Below are positions 1-9,907 of a DNA stretch of 64,000 bases, piece by piece; the first letter of the stretch is position 1; each line of letters begins with the position of its first letter. This stretch comes from Acinetobacter ihumii (lineage in GTDB: Bacteria > Pseudomonadota > Gammaproteobacteria > Pseudomonadales > Moraxellaceae): positions 1,313,224 to 1,377,223 of the forward strand of contig NZ_LR130760.1 in assembly GCF_900625095.1 (NCBI RefSeq), given 5' to 3'. The notes under the pieces were generated by a model. The model made no database searches and was not told the origin of the DNA. It worked only from the letters and a program-made list of their open reading frames with translations. The position numbers were made by a program, and so were the translations under genes.

Positions 1-753
1 CAGATCAATGCCAGCTGCATCCATTGCCTTAAATACTGTAATGACATCTTCTTCAGTAATACCGCCACGTTGGAAATCAGCCGAATTTAGTTTCACTGAA
101 ATAATAAAATTTTCTGATGTTGCTGCACGAACTGCTTGATAAATTTCAATTAAAAAACGCATACGATTTTCAATTGAACCACCCCATTGATCCTGACGCT
201 TATTGGTCAGAGGAGATAAAAACTGGCTGATGAGATAGCCATGCGCGCCATGTAACTGTACCCCTTCAAAACCTGCCTTTTCACAAATTTGTGCAGCATT
301 GGCAAAACGCTGGATAATATCCAAAATTTCTTCATGACCAAGCTCGCGTGGGGTTGCGAACATAGATGCCAAGACTGGACTAAAAGGTACAGCCGAAGGT
401 GCGACTGTTTCTTTATTTAAGCCTTTAGGGCATTGACGACCAGGATGCGATAACTGAATTAATTGCACCATGCCATATTTTTTCCCGACGTCTGCCCATT
501 TCTTCAGCTCAGACAAATCACGCTCAGTTTCAATTGCAACAACGCCCGGCTCGTTCTTGGCACGAATATCGACCATGACATTGCCTGTAATCGCACAACC
601 TAAACCACCTTTTGCCCATGCTTCATATAAGCCTAAGTGCAATTGATTTGGCTGTCCTGCATCATTGGCAAGCGCTTCACTCATGGCTCCTTTAATGATT
701 CGGTTTTTAAATGTAGTATTTCTAACTTGAATCGAACTGGCAATTTGAGTCAT
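1..753 (-). CDS. Old yellow enzyme family NADH:flavin oxidoreductase, 3' end cut off by the window
   Basis: The first 251 codons of a TIM-barrel FMN oxidoreductase of the OYE/FadH group are visible; the C-terminal third lies outside the window. The hallmark stretch at about residues 160-195 is present: HGAHGYL, then SQFLSPLTN, then a WGGS-x-ENR motif. An FMN-barrel start (IRVRN-like, then KGAMSEAL) is also present. The ATG at 753 has AGGA seven bases upstream. Family members reduce enones, nitro compounds or nitrate esters with NAD(P)H; the substrate here cannot be told. It is preceded by its own promoter and an inverted repeat, so it looks individually regulated rather than part of the neighbouring yej operon, which is read in the same direction but ends at 866. 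Confidence 0.88.
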   Translation of the reverse strand, partial: MTQIASSIQVRNTTFKNRIIKGAMSEALANDAGQPNQLHLGLYEAWAKGGLGCAITGNVMVDIRAKNEPGVVAIETERDLSELKKWADVGKKYGMVQLIQLSHPGRQCPKGLNKETVAPSAVPFSPVLASMFATPRELGHEEILDIIQRFANAAQICEKAGFEGVQLHGAHGYLISQFLSPLTNKRQDQWGGSIENRMRFLIEIYQAVRAATSENFIISVKLNSADFQRGGITEEDVITVFKAMDAAGIDL

Positions 754-768
754 TTTTTATCCTGAGAT

Positions 769-792
769 AAATTAGAGCAACCACTCTAATTT
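769..792 (-). promoter_or_regulatory. Inverted repeat in the leader of the OYE gene, possible repressor operator
   Basis: Two perfect 9-base arms, AAATTAGAG and CTCTAATTT, are separated by 6 bases, just upstream of the Shine-Dalgarno of the flavin oxidoreductase. The size and symmetry suit a dimeric TetR/MarR-type repressor, and OYE genes are often controlled by such regulators. No candidate regulator gene is in view, so the binding protein is unknown. Confidence 0.45.
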
Positions 793-821
793 AAATTTAA
801 CAAATAGTGAATATCATTCTT

Positions 822-851
822 TTATTACAACTTGACAATATCACATGTCAA
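822..851 (-). promoter_or_regulatory. Predicted sigma-70 promoter of the OYE gene
   Basis: On the minus strand TTGACA (851-846) is followed after 18 bases by TAATAA (827-822), which would start transcription near 815 and give a leader of about 60 bases containing the inverted repeat at 769-792. The -35 box is itself one arm of a second inverted repeat, TTGACA/TGTCAA, spanning 832-851. Confidence 0.45.
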
Positions 852-865
852 TTATCTGCAACAGT

Positions 866-2464
866 TTAATATTGACTTGCTGCAATAAGCTGACGGGTAT
901 AATCCGATTTCGGCGATAAAAATAATTGTTCAGTTATTTGATATTCAAAGACTTTTGCATGACGTAGCACCAAAACTTTCTGGCAGAGTGCACGGACGAC
1001 TTGCAAGTCATGACTAATAAATAAGTAACTTAATTGCTGTTCTTGCTGTAGTCGTCGTAATAATTGAACAATTGAACGTTGCGTCGTTCGATCTAAGGCA
1101 GAGGTAGGTTCATCCAAAATAATCAATTTGGGTTTTAAAATGAGAGCTCGTGCCAAAGCAATACGTTGTCGTTGCCCACCAGATAATTCATGTGCATAGC
1201 GATGTTTAAATTCTATTGGCAATTCTACCTTAAGCAAGGCATCCTCAATGAGTGTATCGATATCAGCACGTTGAAGCTGCTTTAAAACCAGACCTTCACC
1301 AATAATTTGTGCAACGGTCATCCTCGGATTTAAACTACTAAACGGATCCTGAAAGACAATCTGAAAATTTGTCCGTAAAGACCGTAATTGAGTTTCTCTT
1401 AACTCGTTTAAATTTGTGCCTAATAAGACAATTTTTCCATCACTTTCAATCAGGCGGGTTACGGCAAGAGCCAATGTACTTTTACCTGAGCCACTTTCTC
1501 CCACAATTCCAATGGACTCTCCCTGATTCAAGCACAGGTTCATCGCCTCCAGTGCCACGACATAATCCTGAACTCGATTAAATAAACCTTTTTTGATGGG
1601 AAATTTCACGCTTAATTGTTCAAGTTGTAATAATGGCTGATCAGACTGTAGCGTTAATGCCTGACCAAAATCATGATTTAAAAGATGTTGTGTATAAGCC
1701 GATTTGGGTGAATTGAATATTTCTTCAACCTGCCCTTTCTCTTCCACTGCACCTTTATTCATTACAATTACTTGATTGGCATAGCGTTTCACTAAGTTCA
1801 GGTCATGACTGATCAAAATCATGGCCATTTTGCGCTTTTGCTGCAAGGTTTTAAGTAAGTTTAAAATCTGGGCCTGTAAGGTTACATCCAGCGCAGTAGT
1901 CGGTTCATCTGCAATTAAAATTTCAGGCTCTTGCGCCAGCGCCATTGCGATCATGACGCGTTGTCGTTGCCCACCCGATAATTCGTGTGGATAGCGTCTG
2001 AGTTTAGTTTCAGGTTCGGGAATACCCACATCGTTTAATAATTCAATGACTCGTTCACGTACGCGCTGTTTTGACCAGCCCCGTAGAATCAGCATTTCCC
2101 CAATAATTTTCTCAACCCGATGCAAGGGATTTAACGCTGTCATCGGTTCCTGAAAAATCATGGCAATTTTTTGACCACGAATTTGCCGAGATTGTGTTTG
2201 ATTTAATGTCAGTAAATCTTGCCCGTCAAAAAAGGCATGTCCCTGTATGTTTAAATACTGTGGCAATAGACCTAACAGTGCCAGACTACTGATTGACTTA
2301 CCTGACCCGCTTTCACCCACAATTGCCAGTGTTTCGCCTTGTTTCAGCTCAAAATCCAGTTGCTGAACCAAGGCTTGCCCCTGTTCATTTTCAATGTGAA
2401 GCCCTTCAACTTTTAGGCAAGGCTGAGTTTGAATCAGGTTATTGTCGTCTTGGATCGAATGCAT
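866..2464 (-). CDS. yejF: YejF: duplicated ATP-binding subunit of the Yej peptide ABC importer
   Basis: This cytoplasmic ATPase has two full ABC domains in one chain (532 aa). The N-terminal half has Walker A GESGSGKS, signature LSGGQRQR and Walker B ILIADEPT. The C-terminal half repeats [17 protein letters not shown] and LIILDEPT. Each half ends in the oligopeptide-type C-terminal segment. The start was placed at 2464 (MHSIQ) because GGGGAGG lies nine bases before it; the longer frame from 2485 has no ribosome site. The gene overlaps yejE by 26 bases, so translation is probably coupled. In enterobacteria YejABEF imports peptides including microcin C; in alphaproteobacteria Yej-type transporters have been tied to murein-peptide uptake. 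Confidence 0.9.
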   Translation of the reverse strand: MHSIQDDNNLIQTQPCLKVEGLHIENEQGQALVQQLDFELKQGETLAIVGESGSGKSISSLALLGLLPQYLNIQGHAFFDGQDLLTLNQTQSRQIRGQKIAMIFQEPMTALNPLHRVEKIIGEMLILRGWSKQRVRERVIELLNDVGIPEPETKLRRYPHELSGGQRQRVMIAMALAQEPEILIADEPTTALDVTLQAQILNLLKTLQQKRKMAMILISHDLNLVKRYANQVIVMNKGAVEEKGQVEEIFNSPKSAYTQHLLNHDFGQALTLQSDQPLLQLEQLSVKFPIKKGLFNRVQDYVVALEAMNLCLNQGESIGIVGESGSGKSTLALAVTRLIESDGKIVLLGTNLNELRETQLRSLRTNFQIVFQDPFSSLNPRMTVAQIIGEGLVLKQLQRADIDTLIEDALLKVELPIEFKHRYAHELSGGQRQRIALARALILKPKLIILDEPTSALDRTTQRSIVQLLRRLQQEQQLSYLFISHDLQVVRALCQKVLVLRHAKVFEYQITEQLFLSPKSDYTRQLIAASQY

Positions 2465-3452
2465 CTCGCGTCGCCTCCCCGACATAAATAAGTAACGATA
2501 ACACCAGTGCCAAAGTAAAAAATCCTGATAATGCTAACCAAGGCGCAGTTAAATTATTTTTGCCCTGTAATAACAACTCCCCTAAAGATGCGGCATCAGG
2601 CGGCAATCCATACCCTAAAAAATCCAGTGCAGTTAAGGCAGTAATATTGGCAGTCAACATGAATGGAAGCTGAGACAAACTAGAACTCATGGCATTGGGC
2701 AAAATATGCTGAAACATAATCGTTCGATCTTTAACCCCCAATGCACGTGCGGCACGTACATAATCAAAATTACGAGCTCTTAAAAATTCAGCACGAACCA
2801 GTCCCACTAAAGCTGGCCAGCCAAATAACAGCATAATTAAAAATAACCAATACACGCTTGGGGTAAACATACTGACCAGAATCATGACCATAAACAGCAT
2901 AGGCAGCCCCCCCCACACTTCAAGTACACGCTGCCCAAGTAAATCAATCCAGCCGCCGTAATAGCCCTGTATAGCACCGACCACGATTCCAATCAGTGCC
3001 GCAAAAAAAGTTAAGGCTAGACCAAAAATAAGCGAAACGCGTAAACCATATAAAATTCGTGCCAGCACATCGCGCCCCTGATCATCCGTTCCAAGCCAGT
3101 TTTGTGGACTTGGAGCGGAAGGAACAGGAACAGCTAAATCCAAATTCGGGGTTTGATAAGCAAAGGGAATTAATGGCCAAACTGCCCAACCTTTATCCTC
3201 AATTAACTGTTGCACCGCTGGATCTTTATAATCGGCTTCAGTTTCAAACACACCGCCAAAAGTTGTTTCAGGGTAGGCTTTCACCACAGGAAAATAATAG
3301 CTGTGATCATATTTCACTAAAATCGGTTTATCATTAGCAATCCATTCTGAGCCCAAAGACAGAATAAAAATGACCATAAACAGAATAAAACAAGCAAAAC
3401 CTAAACGATTTTGTTTGAATCGTCTGAAACGCGCTTGCATCATCGGAGACAT
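2439..3452 (-). CDS. yejE: YejE: permease subunit of the Yej peptide ABC importer
   Basis: This is an inner-membrane permease of the DppC/OppC type (337 aa). A cytosolic start and first membrane span (about residues 17-35) are followed by a periplasmic loop of about 100 residues, then LGTDDQGRDVLARILYG, which is the conserved entry to the binding-protein-dependent transport domain. The EAA loop is seen as VRAARALGVKDRTIMFQHILPN. The ATG overlaps the yejB stop in TAATG, and GGGGAG precedes it, which supports this start and tight coupling with yejB. It should pair with YejB, with YejF supplying ATP hydrolysis and YejA supplying substrate. Confidence 0.9.
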   Translation of the reverse strand: MSPMMQARFRRFKQNRLGFACFILFMVIFILSLGSEWIANDKPILVKYDHSYYFPVVKAYPETTFGGVFETEADYKDPAVQQLIEDKGWAVWPLIPFAYQTPNLDLAVPVPSAPSPQNWLGTDDQGRDVLARILYGLRVSLIFGLALTFFAALIGIVVGAIQGYYGGWIDLLGQRVLEVWGGLPMLFMVMILVSMFTPSVYWLFLIMLLFGWPALVGLVRAEFLRARNFDYVRAARALGVKDRTIMFQHILPNAMSSSLSQLPFMLTANITALTALDFLGYGLPPDAASLGELLLQGKNNLTAPWLALSGFFTLALVLSLLIYVGEATRDAFDPRRQ

Positions 3453-4528
3453 TATTTTGCTCCCCGCGATTCAAAATTAATTCGAGGGTCTATCACCTGA
3501 TATATCACATCACTGATTAATCTTAAAATTAATCCTAGCAAGGTAAATAAAAACAAAGTTCCAAAAATGACTGGATAATCACGCTGGGTAATGGCTTCAA
3601 AGCCTAGCAAACCAATACCATCCAGATTAAAAATAATTTCGATAAACAGATTACCGACAAAGAAAATACCTACTAAAGCCTCAGGTAAACCTGCAATTAC
3701 AATCAGCATCGCATTGCGAAAAACATGACCATATAACACTCGATTTTCGGTCAATCCTTTAGATCGGGCTGCCAATACATATTGTTTATTTAACTCTTCC
3801 ATAAATGAATATTTGGTCAAATAAGTCAGACCAGCAAAACCACCTAAAACCATGGTTAAAAGTGGCAGTGTCATATGCCAAAAGTAATCTTTGATTTTGT
3901 CTAAAAGACTAAGACTTTCAAAATTTTCCGATACCAGCCCTCGTAATGGAAACCATTGAAAATATGAACCACCAGCAAAGAATACAATTAACAAAACGCC
4001 AAAAACAAAGGTCGGAACGGCATAACCAACGGCCAATAAAATAGAAGTCGATTTATCAAAAAATAATCCGTGCTGTTTGGCCTTTCGGATTCCAAGTGGA
4101 ATCGAAACCAGATAAATCAGTAAGGTACTCCACAGCCCCAGTGAAATCGTCACGGGCATTTTTTCATATAAAAGTTGGGTAACGGGTTTATCTTTAAAAA
4201 AGCTGGTGCCAAAATCAAGCGTTAAATATCCCTTAAGCATTAACCAGAAGCGTTCTGGTGCAGATTTATCAAAACCATATTGCGCTTTGATCTGTTCAAT
4301 CATTTCGGGACTTAAACCACGTGCGCCTTGATAGGAACGATCCGAGGAGACACTGACCGTTTCCCCGCCCCCGGTCGCATTGATTCCCTGAAAGGTTTCG
4401 GCCTGATGAATCGCCTGTTCCACAGGCCCACCCGGCGCAATTTGAACCACCAAAAAGTTAATCAATAAAATGAGAAACAAAGTAGGAATAATCAGTAAAA
4501 GTCGCTTAATAATATAGGTGCCCATCAT
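3452..4528 (-). CDS. yejB: YejB: permease subunit of the Yej peptide ABC importer
   Basis: This is a DppB/OppB-type inner-membrane permease (358 aa). The N-terminus TYIIKRLLLIIPTLFLI is the usual first span of this family, followed by VQIAPGGPVEQ. A periplasmic loop with a Gly-rich stretch leads to FDKSAPERFW and LDFGTSF. The EAA loop is VLAARSKGLTENRVLYGHVFRNA, and the C-terminus has RDYPVIFGTLFLF and VIDPRI. The ATG at 4528 has AAGGA six bases upstream. It lies 28 bases downstream of yejA and overlaps yejE by one base, so it belongs to the mltD-yejABEF unit. Confidence 0.9.
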   Translation of the reverse strand: MMGTYIIKRLLLIIPTLFLILLINFLVVQIAPGGPVEQAIHQAETFQGINATGGGETVSVSSDRSYQGARGLSPEMIEQIKAQYGFDKSAPERFWLMLKGYLTLDFGTSFFKDKPVTQLLYEKMPVTISLGLWSTLLIYLVSIPLGIRKAKQHGLFFDKSTSILLAVGYAVPTFVFGVLLIVFFAGGSYFQWFPLRGLVSENFESLSLLDKIKDYFWHMTLPLLTMVLGGFAGLTYLTKYSFMEELNKQYVLAARSKGLTENRVLYGHVFRNAMLIVIAGLPEALVGIFFVGNLFIEIIFNLDGIGLLGFEAITQRDYPVIFGTLFLFTLLGLILRLISDVIYQVIDPRINFESRGAK

Positions 4529-4556
4529 TCGGTTCCTTTGGCGTCTTTTGGTTTAA

Positions 4557-6419
4557 TTATTGTCTGCGCAAATAGTTTGCTAAAGTTTGAGCTTTGTGTG
4601 GATTAGACCACCAATAATCCAGTCCGACTGTAAGTTTGGGTAAAGTCTGAGGATGCTCATACAGATCCCAATAAGCATACCAGTTTCCACCTTTTCCATA
4701 GGTTAATATCTGATAATAGCCTGCTCGTAACAAACGATCTAACACTCTGGTATTGGTTATCAATTCCTCACGACTAGAGGATTTCACCAGACGCTGAATC
4801 GCGGCATCAATCACAGGATCTTTAATGCCAGCAAAGTTATAATTTCCAACCTGATCCGCAGCAGAACTACTCCAGAATTGAAATTGTTCATTGCTCGGTG
4901 TTAAAGATTGAGGCAATGCCAAGGTGGTCAGATCAAAGTCATTACGACGCATGCGCTCCAGATATTGTGGAACATCGACTTGCCGAATCGACACATTAAT
5001 CCCCAAGCGTTTCAGGTTACGAACCAAAGGCATCAAGGTTCGTTGTAAGCCATCCTGATGAATTAAGAGCTCAAATTGGATCGGTTTGCCCTGATGGTCA
5101 CGCAATTGACCTGATTCAACTTTATAGCCTGCATTCAACAATAACTGCCGTGCAGTCAATAAATTTTTTCGATTAAAGCCACTGCCATCACTAACAGGAT
5201 ATTTCCAATCAGCCAAAACGCCTTGCTTCACAATTGGATCAAGTTTGGCTAAATAGGGTTGTAATATTTTAAGTTCAGCCGCAGATGGTTTTCCCACAGC
5301 AGCCAATTCACTATTATCAAAATAACTCTGTAATCGCTGATATTTACCATAGAATAGTGCTTTATTTTGCCATTCAAAATCATAGGCATAGCTTATGGCA
5401 CGTCGAAATTGAATATCATTTAAAGGCGTACGACGACTATTCAGTACAATACTTTGTGTGGTAATCGGATTGCGGTGCTGAAATTCGTATTTTTTAATCA
5501 TTTTCGCGTTAATGGCAGAAAAGTTATATGCAGTCACCCACTTACGCGGAGTAAACTCCTCATACCACATATATTGACCCGATTTAAAACCTTCAAATGC
5601 AATATCCATATTGCGATAATAAACAAATTTTAATCGATCAAAATTATAACGCCCCCGATTGACGGGTAAATCTTTGCCCCAGTAGTGAGGGTTACGTTTA
5701 TAACTAATGCTGCGCCCAGCATCTATACGTTCAATCAAATAAGGACCAGACCCTAAAATCGGTTCAAGTGAAACTCGGGTAAAGTCTCGATTTTGCCAAT
5801 CTTTTTTTGAATAAATCGGCAATGTCGCTAAAATCAAAGGCATTTCTGCATTATTGTCTGATTTAAAACTAAATTTAACTCGATATTTTGATAACACCTC
5901 AGTCTTTGCCAAATCTGCAATATACATCTGCAATCCAGGATTGGCTTTAGTTTGATAGGTATCAAAGCTGAATTTAATATCTTCAGCCGTTACTGCTTGA
6001 CCATTACTAAACTTGGCAGCAGGGTTTAAGTCAAAAATTACAAAATTGGTATGCTCAGGGTCAAACGTAGCAGTCTTCGCCAGCAAGGGATATAAAACGG
6101 CAGGTTCATCCATTGAAGTGGACATCAGGCTATCAAACAGAAAATTGCTACCGGCTGTAGAACTGCCCTTGCCATTCATACTGTTTAAATTATCAAAAGT
6201 GCCATTACTGGCCTGACTCATGATTCCGCCTTTGGGTGCCTGAGGGTTGGCATAAGGCATATGACTCAAACCACTATATTTGGGCGTGGTATGAATCGCG
6301 ATATATGGCGTGGTTTGTACTGCAGCACTGCTCGTGCCGCAGTACACCATTCCTGTCAGGATCAAGCTTTTTAAAATATGGCTTTTTAAAATACGACCTC
6401 GTCCATAAGTTAAATCCAC
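4557..6419 (-). CDS. yejA: YejA: periplasmic substrate-binding protein of the Yej peptide importer
   Basis: This family 5 extracellular solute-binding protein (620 aa) captures peptides and delivers them to YejBE. An N-terminal export signal ends near TSSAA. The family pattern follows: KGG, then PAAKFSNGQAVTAEDIKFSFDT (broken in the middle by family-typical spacing), YRVKFSF and GSGPY, with the C-terminal lobe RQLLLNAGY and IRQVDVPQY. The open frame starts with GTG at 6419 behind a weak GGA, 15 bases after the mltD stop. The region before the hydrophobic core is long and Lys-rich, so a later start is possible. Unlike lipid-anchored binding proteins, there is no convincing lipobox. The ligand (dipeptide, microcin-like or murein peptide) cannot be read from sequence. 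Confidence 0.87.
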   Translation of the reverse strand: MDLTYGRGRILKSHILKSLILTGMVYCGTSSAAVQTTPYIAIHTTPKYSGLSHMPYANPQAPKGGIMSQASNGTFDNLNSMNGKGSSTAGSNFLFDSLMSTSMDEPAVLYPLLAKTATFDPEHTNFVIFDLNPAAKFSNGQAVTAEDIKFSFDTYQTKANPGLQMYIADLAKTEVLSKYRVKFSFKSDNNAEMPLILATLPIYSKKDWQNRDFTRVSLEPILGSGPYLIERIDAGRSISYKRNPHYWGKDLPVNRGRYNFDRLKFVYYRNMDIAFEGFKSGQYMWYEEFTPRKWVTAYNFSAINAKMIKKYEFQHRNPITTQSIVLNSRRTPLNDIQFRRAISYAYDFEWQNKALFYGKYQRLQSYFDNSELAAVGKPSAAELKILQPYLAKLDPIVKQGVLADWKYPVSDGSGFNRKNLLTARQLLLNAGYKVESGQLRDHQGKPIQFELLIHQDGLQRTLMPLVRNLKRLGINVSIRQVDVPQYLERMRRNDFDLTTLALPQSLTPSNEQFQFWSSSAADQVGNYNFAGIKDPVIDAAIQRLVKSSSREELITNTRVLDRLLRAGYYQILTYGKGGNWYAYWDLYEHPQTLPKLTVGLDYWWSNPHKAQTLANYLRRQ

Positions 6420-6434
6420 GATCAGATTCCAACG

Positions 6435-9400
6435 TTATAAATTAGGCACTTTAATCACATCGCCAATACGCAATTGTGCATTTTGTTTAAGATCATTTAA
6501 ATCCGCCAACTCCGCTATCGCCATGCCAAATTTGCTCGCCACCCCAATCAGAGTATCACCACGTTTTACCGTATATTCTGTAATAGTTTTAGGCACTTGC
6601 AAGCTTTGTCCACGCTGTAACGAGGCTCGCGCATTTAGTTTATTCAAATCTGCAAGTTCTTTACTACTTATACCCAAACGGCTAGCGATACTATTTAATG
6701 ATTCACCAGATTTAACGGTATAAGTTTCAGTGTTAGCCGATGATTTATTTTTAGGTGCTACTTTTGGGCTTTCATCTTTTGCCGTTTCAGCTTTTGGCAC
6801 ATCGCCTGTTAACTTCAACTTTTGTCCTACTCGTATATTTGAACTACGAGTTAAACCATTTAAAGCGGCAAGATAATTTACTTGTAAATGATAGCGGCTG
6901 GCGACACTGGCTAAGGTTTCACCTGATTTAACCGTATGCACATCTGATGAGGCTTGTTGTTCAACTTTTGAAGAAGCTTCGGCTTCACCTGTCAATTTTA
7001 GACGCTGCCCAACTCTTAAGCCCGCAGTGCGGCTTAAACCATTAAGTTCGGCAATATCATTCAAATCCAGATCGAACTTACTGGCAACACTATTTAAACT
7101 ATCTCCCGCTTGAACCGTATATTGTTCAGGAACACTTGAACCAGCTGGAATTTTTAAGCTCTGTCCAACGCGAACGCCTTTATTGGCTGCCATATTATTT
7201 AAACTTGCCAATTCTGCCAAACTTATTTTCGATTTAGTGGCGATGCTGGATAAGGTATCTCCACGCTGCACCTGATAACTTTCCGTTTTAATTGTATCGG
7301 TTTTAATTGCATCAGTTTTAGCTGCAACGCTGTTACGTGTTTCTTTCACATCGGATTTATCATTGCCTTGCGCAGTTACTTCATGGACAGGGACATTAAT
7401 TTTCTGACCGACCAATAGATTGCTACTGGCCGTTAAACCTGAAGTTAAATCTGCTAATTCCTGATTCGATAAAGCATAACGGTCTGCAATCAGCTTGAGA
7501 TATTCACCACGTTTCACAGTATATGATTTGGTAGCAACACGCGCATTTTTTAAATCAGTTGCTTTAACTTCATTACGATTCGAAGAAACTGTACTACGTG
7601 CTGAAGCGTTCTCTTTCAAAGAAAGTTTTTGCCCGACAAAAAGTCCGCTGGTCACAGACAAATTATTATAATCCGCCAACTGTTTTACAGTCAGACCAAA
7701 CTGATCTGCCACTCCAGTAAGGCTATCGTTCGCCTTAACTGTATAACTTTCAGGTTTAGACTCCGTTTTTGTACTGACCGGACGATCAATCGCCTGTGGT
7801 TTGGCATCATATAAATATAAAGATGCCCCTACAAATAAAGTATTGTTCGGATCAATTTGGTTCCACTTGGCAATATCACGCCAGCTTACGCCATTTTTAG
7901 CCGCAATAATGGCTAAAGTATCGCCCGGCTGAACGGTATACGTAGAACGCTTACCTGAAGGTTGCACCACGACGATATCCGTATCGGTTTTAATATACGG
8001 TTTGCCCTGATTATTTTGGGCTTCATAACTGTTCGAACTTACCGTTTCAGCAACTGCTTTCGGATAAGCAAAGCCTTTGGTCACTTCCTTGCCTTCTGTA
8101 TCCGCAACCGATTGGCTGGTCTGAATAGCAGTTAATCTAATCTTGCCGTCATAAGGATCAACAATTTCAGTTCCTTTCGGTGCAATCGCTTGTAACTCCG
8201 CGACCACCTGATCCTTTTCAGCTTGAGTTGGTTGAGGTTCCAATGCCTGTTTGACGGTTTCCTTTACGCCATCCTGCTGTACCAAAGCCACAATCTGTTC
8301 ACGTTCTGCCTTGGAAATTGGAGGCTCAGCACTGACAGGTTTGACATTACTTGAAGGAGTTACTGCTACAGGAATACGTGGCGCACTCGGAATATCTGCA
8401 CTTGCAGCAAACGCCGCTAATTCATCTGCACTGCGTGGGGTGGTTTTTAATGGTCGTGTTACAGATGAGGTCACAGTGCTTGTTGACGTCGTCGGGCGAG
8501 TAATACTGCTTGCTGTCATGACAGGAGGCGTAGTACGACTTGGACTAATGGTCTGAGAAGAACTGCGTGTTGTGGTATTAATACTTACCGTAGAATTCGT
8601 AGAAGGAACTGGCGTAGTATTGCTGGCCCACAAACCTGAAGCACCTTTTAAAGCTTTCAGTTTGGTATCGACCGATGGATTCACATCTGCTGGAATTAAA
8701 ATGCGCATTGGACTCTCTGGGTCAATTTGCTCACCACGATAGCCCGGATTCAGTGCATAAAGCTCGGCACGACTTAAACCTGTAATGGAGGCAATTTGAT
8801 TTAAATCGGCTGGCGTATTTAAAGTGACTTCTCTAAAGTGTGGTCGGTTGGCAATTGGGGGTAAATTTACATTATAAGCTTTAGGATTTTTAATAATCTG
8901 GGCAACTGCCAAAAACCGTGGAACGTAGTTCATGGTTTCCTGCGGTAATTTCAATGACCAATAGTCTGTCGGCAAGCCTGCTGCCTGATTACGGTTAATT
9001 GCCTGTTGAATACGACCCGGACCTGCATTATATGCAGCCAATGCCAATTCCCATGAACCAAATTGGTTATATAAACTTCCTAAAAACTCGTAGGCAGCGC
9101 GAGTAGATTCAACCACATCACGGCGGCCATCATACTGGCTGGTTTGTTTCAAACCATAAATACGCCCCGTACTTGGAATAAACTGCCATAAACCTGCTGC
9201 GGCTGCACTACTGGTAGCAGCGGGGTCATAAGAACTTTCAATTACAGGCAAGAGTGCTAGTTCTGTCGGAATACCACGACGCTCTGCTTCTTTCACGGTA
9301 TGGTACAAATAACGACTGGCACGCGCACTTAAACGATCCAGATAAGGTTGACGTGAAATAAACCAGCTACGCTGCGCTTCAATACGCGGATCCCAGTGAT

Positions 9401-9749
9401 TTAAATCCATTTTAAAACCGACCGTCATGCGTTTCCAGACATCACCGTGTTTTAAAATAAGTAAGCGATCACCCTCTACCGCACGCATATCTGTGGCAGA
9501 AAGTAAGTCTTCGAGAGAATCCAGACTACTGGCATCCAGATAGCCCGAACCTAATTGTTTGCTTGTTGTTGTTTTTGCAGACTGTGGAGTTGAGGAACAG
9601 CCCGTGGTCATACCTAGTGCTGCTAAAGCAGAAGCCAATATCGTAATTTTAAAAAGTGATGCTGCGGGAAATTGCCACACCATATTGGTCGGTTTATACA
9701 TAAAATGTTCCAAACAACTCGCGTAAAGTTTAATTCTTTGATCTGCCAT
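6435..9749 (-). CDS. mltD: MltD-type membrane-bound lytic transglycosylase with eight LysM domains
   Basis: This enzyme cleaves peptidoglycan glycan strands to 1,6-anhydro-muropeptides in the periplasm. An SLT/GH23 domain sits at about residues 155-275. The catalytic Glu is in PVIESSYDP, followed by AAGLWQFIPSTGRIYGL and the AYNAGPGR motif. After a Ser/Thr-rich linker, eight LysM units begin near residues 603, 670, 741, 824, 876, 936, 1010 and 1058, each with a YTVxxGDTL-like opening and a VGQxLxLP-like end. A degenerate ninth follows the SLT domain. The signal peptide ends in TTGC, suggesting a lipoprotein. ATG at 9749 has no ribosome site; ATG at 9701 (MYKPTN) has GGAA in place and is the better start. 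E. coli MltD has only two LysM units and is under half this length. It lies 15 bases upstream of yejA. Confidence 0.92.
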   Translation of the reverse strand: MADQRIKLYASCLEHFMYKPTNMVWQFPAASLFKITILASALAALGMTTGCSSTPQSAKTTTSKQLGSGYLDASSLDSLEDLLSATDMRAVEGDRLLILKHGDVWKRMTVGFKMDLNHWDPRIEAQRSWFISRQPYLDRLSARASRYLYHTVKEAERRGIPTELALLPVIESSYDPAATSSAAAAGLWQFIPSTGRIYGLKQTSQYDGRRDVVESTRAAYEFLGSLYNQFGSWELALAAYNAGPGRIQQAINRNQAAGLPTDYWSLKLPQETMNYVPRFLAVAQIIKNPKAYNVNLPPIANRPHFREVTLNTPADLNQIASITGLSRAELYALNPGYRGEQIDPESPMRILIPADVNPSVDTKLKALKGASGLWASNTTPVPSTNSTVSINTTTRSSSQTISPSRTTPPVMTASSITRPTTSTSTVTSSVTRPLKTTPRSADELAAFAASADIPSAPRIPVAVTPSSNVKPVSAEPPISKAEREQIVALVQQDGVKETVKQALEPQPTQAEKDQVVAELQAIAPKGTEIVDPYDGKIRLTAIQTSQSVADTEGKEVTKGFAYPKAVAETVSSNSYEAQNNQGKPYIKTDTDIVVVQPSGKRSTYTVQPGDTLAIIAAKNGVSWRDIAKWNQIDPNNTLFVGASLYLYDAKPQAIDRPVSTKTESKPESYTVKANDSLTGVADQFGLTVKQLADYNNLSVTSGLFVGQKLSLKENASARSTVSSNRNEVKATDLKNARVATKSYTVKRGEYLKLIADRYALSNQELADLTSGLTASSNLLVGQKINVPVHEVTAQGNDKSDVKETRNSVAAKTDAIKTDTIKTESYQVQRGDTLSSIATKSKISLAELASLNNMAANKGVRVGQSLKIPAGSSVPEQYTVQAGDSLNSVASKFDLDLNDIAELNGLSRTAGLRVGQRLKLTGEAEASSKVEQQASSDVHTVKSGETLASVASRYHLQVNYLAALNGLTRSSNIRVGQKLKLTGDVPKAETAKDESPKVAPKNKSSANTETYTVKSGESLNSIASRLGISSKELADLNKLNARASLQRGQSLQVPKTITEYTVKRGDTLIGVASKFGMAIAELADLNDLKQNAQLRIGDVIKVPNL

Positions 9750-9907
9750 TGTAGTGAAGCATGTCGCTTAGACAAGGCAATAATTTAACGTGATTTGCGT
9801 GGAAATGTTACAAGAAATTAAAGAAATCATTCAATCAACGGCTCGGAACAGCCTATTTACATATACAATACCGTCAGTTAAGTTAATTTTTTAGTTTTGG
9901 GATTTAT

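Noticed and set aside
6435-8000. Possible recent tandem DNA duplication in the LysM region
   Set aside because: The units are similar in protein but differ widely in bases, so this is old domain repetition and not a DNA repeat.
8251-8556. 101-codon plus-strand frame over mltD
   Set aside because: It is antisense to the Ser/Thr-rich linker of mltD; low-complexity DNA gives long frames on both strands.
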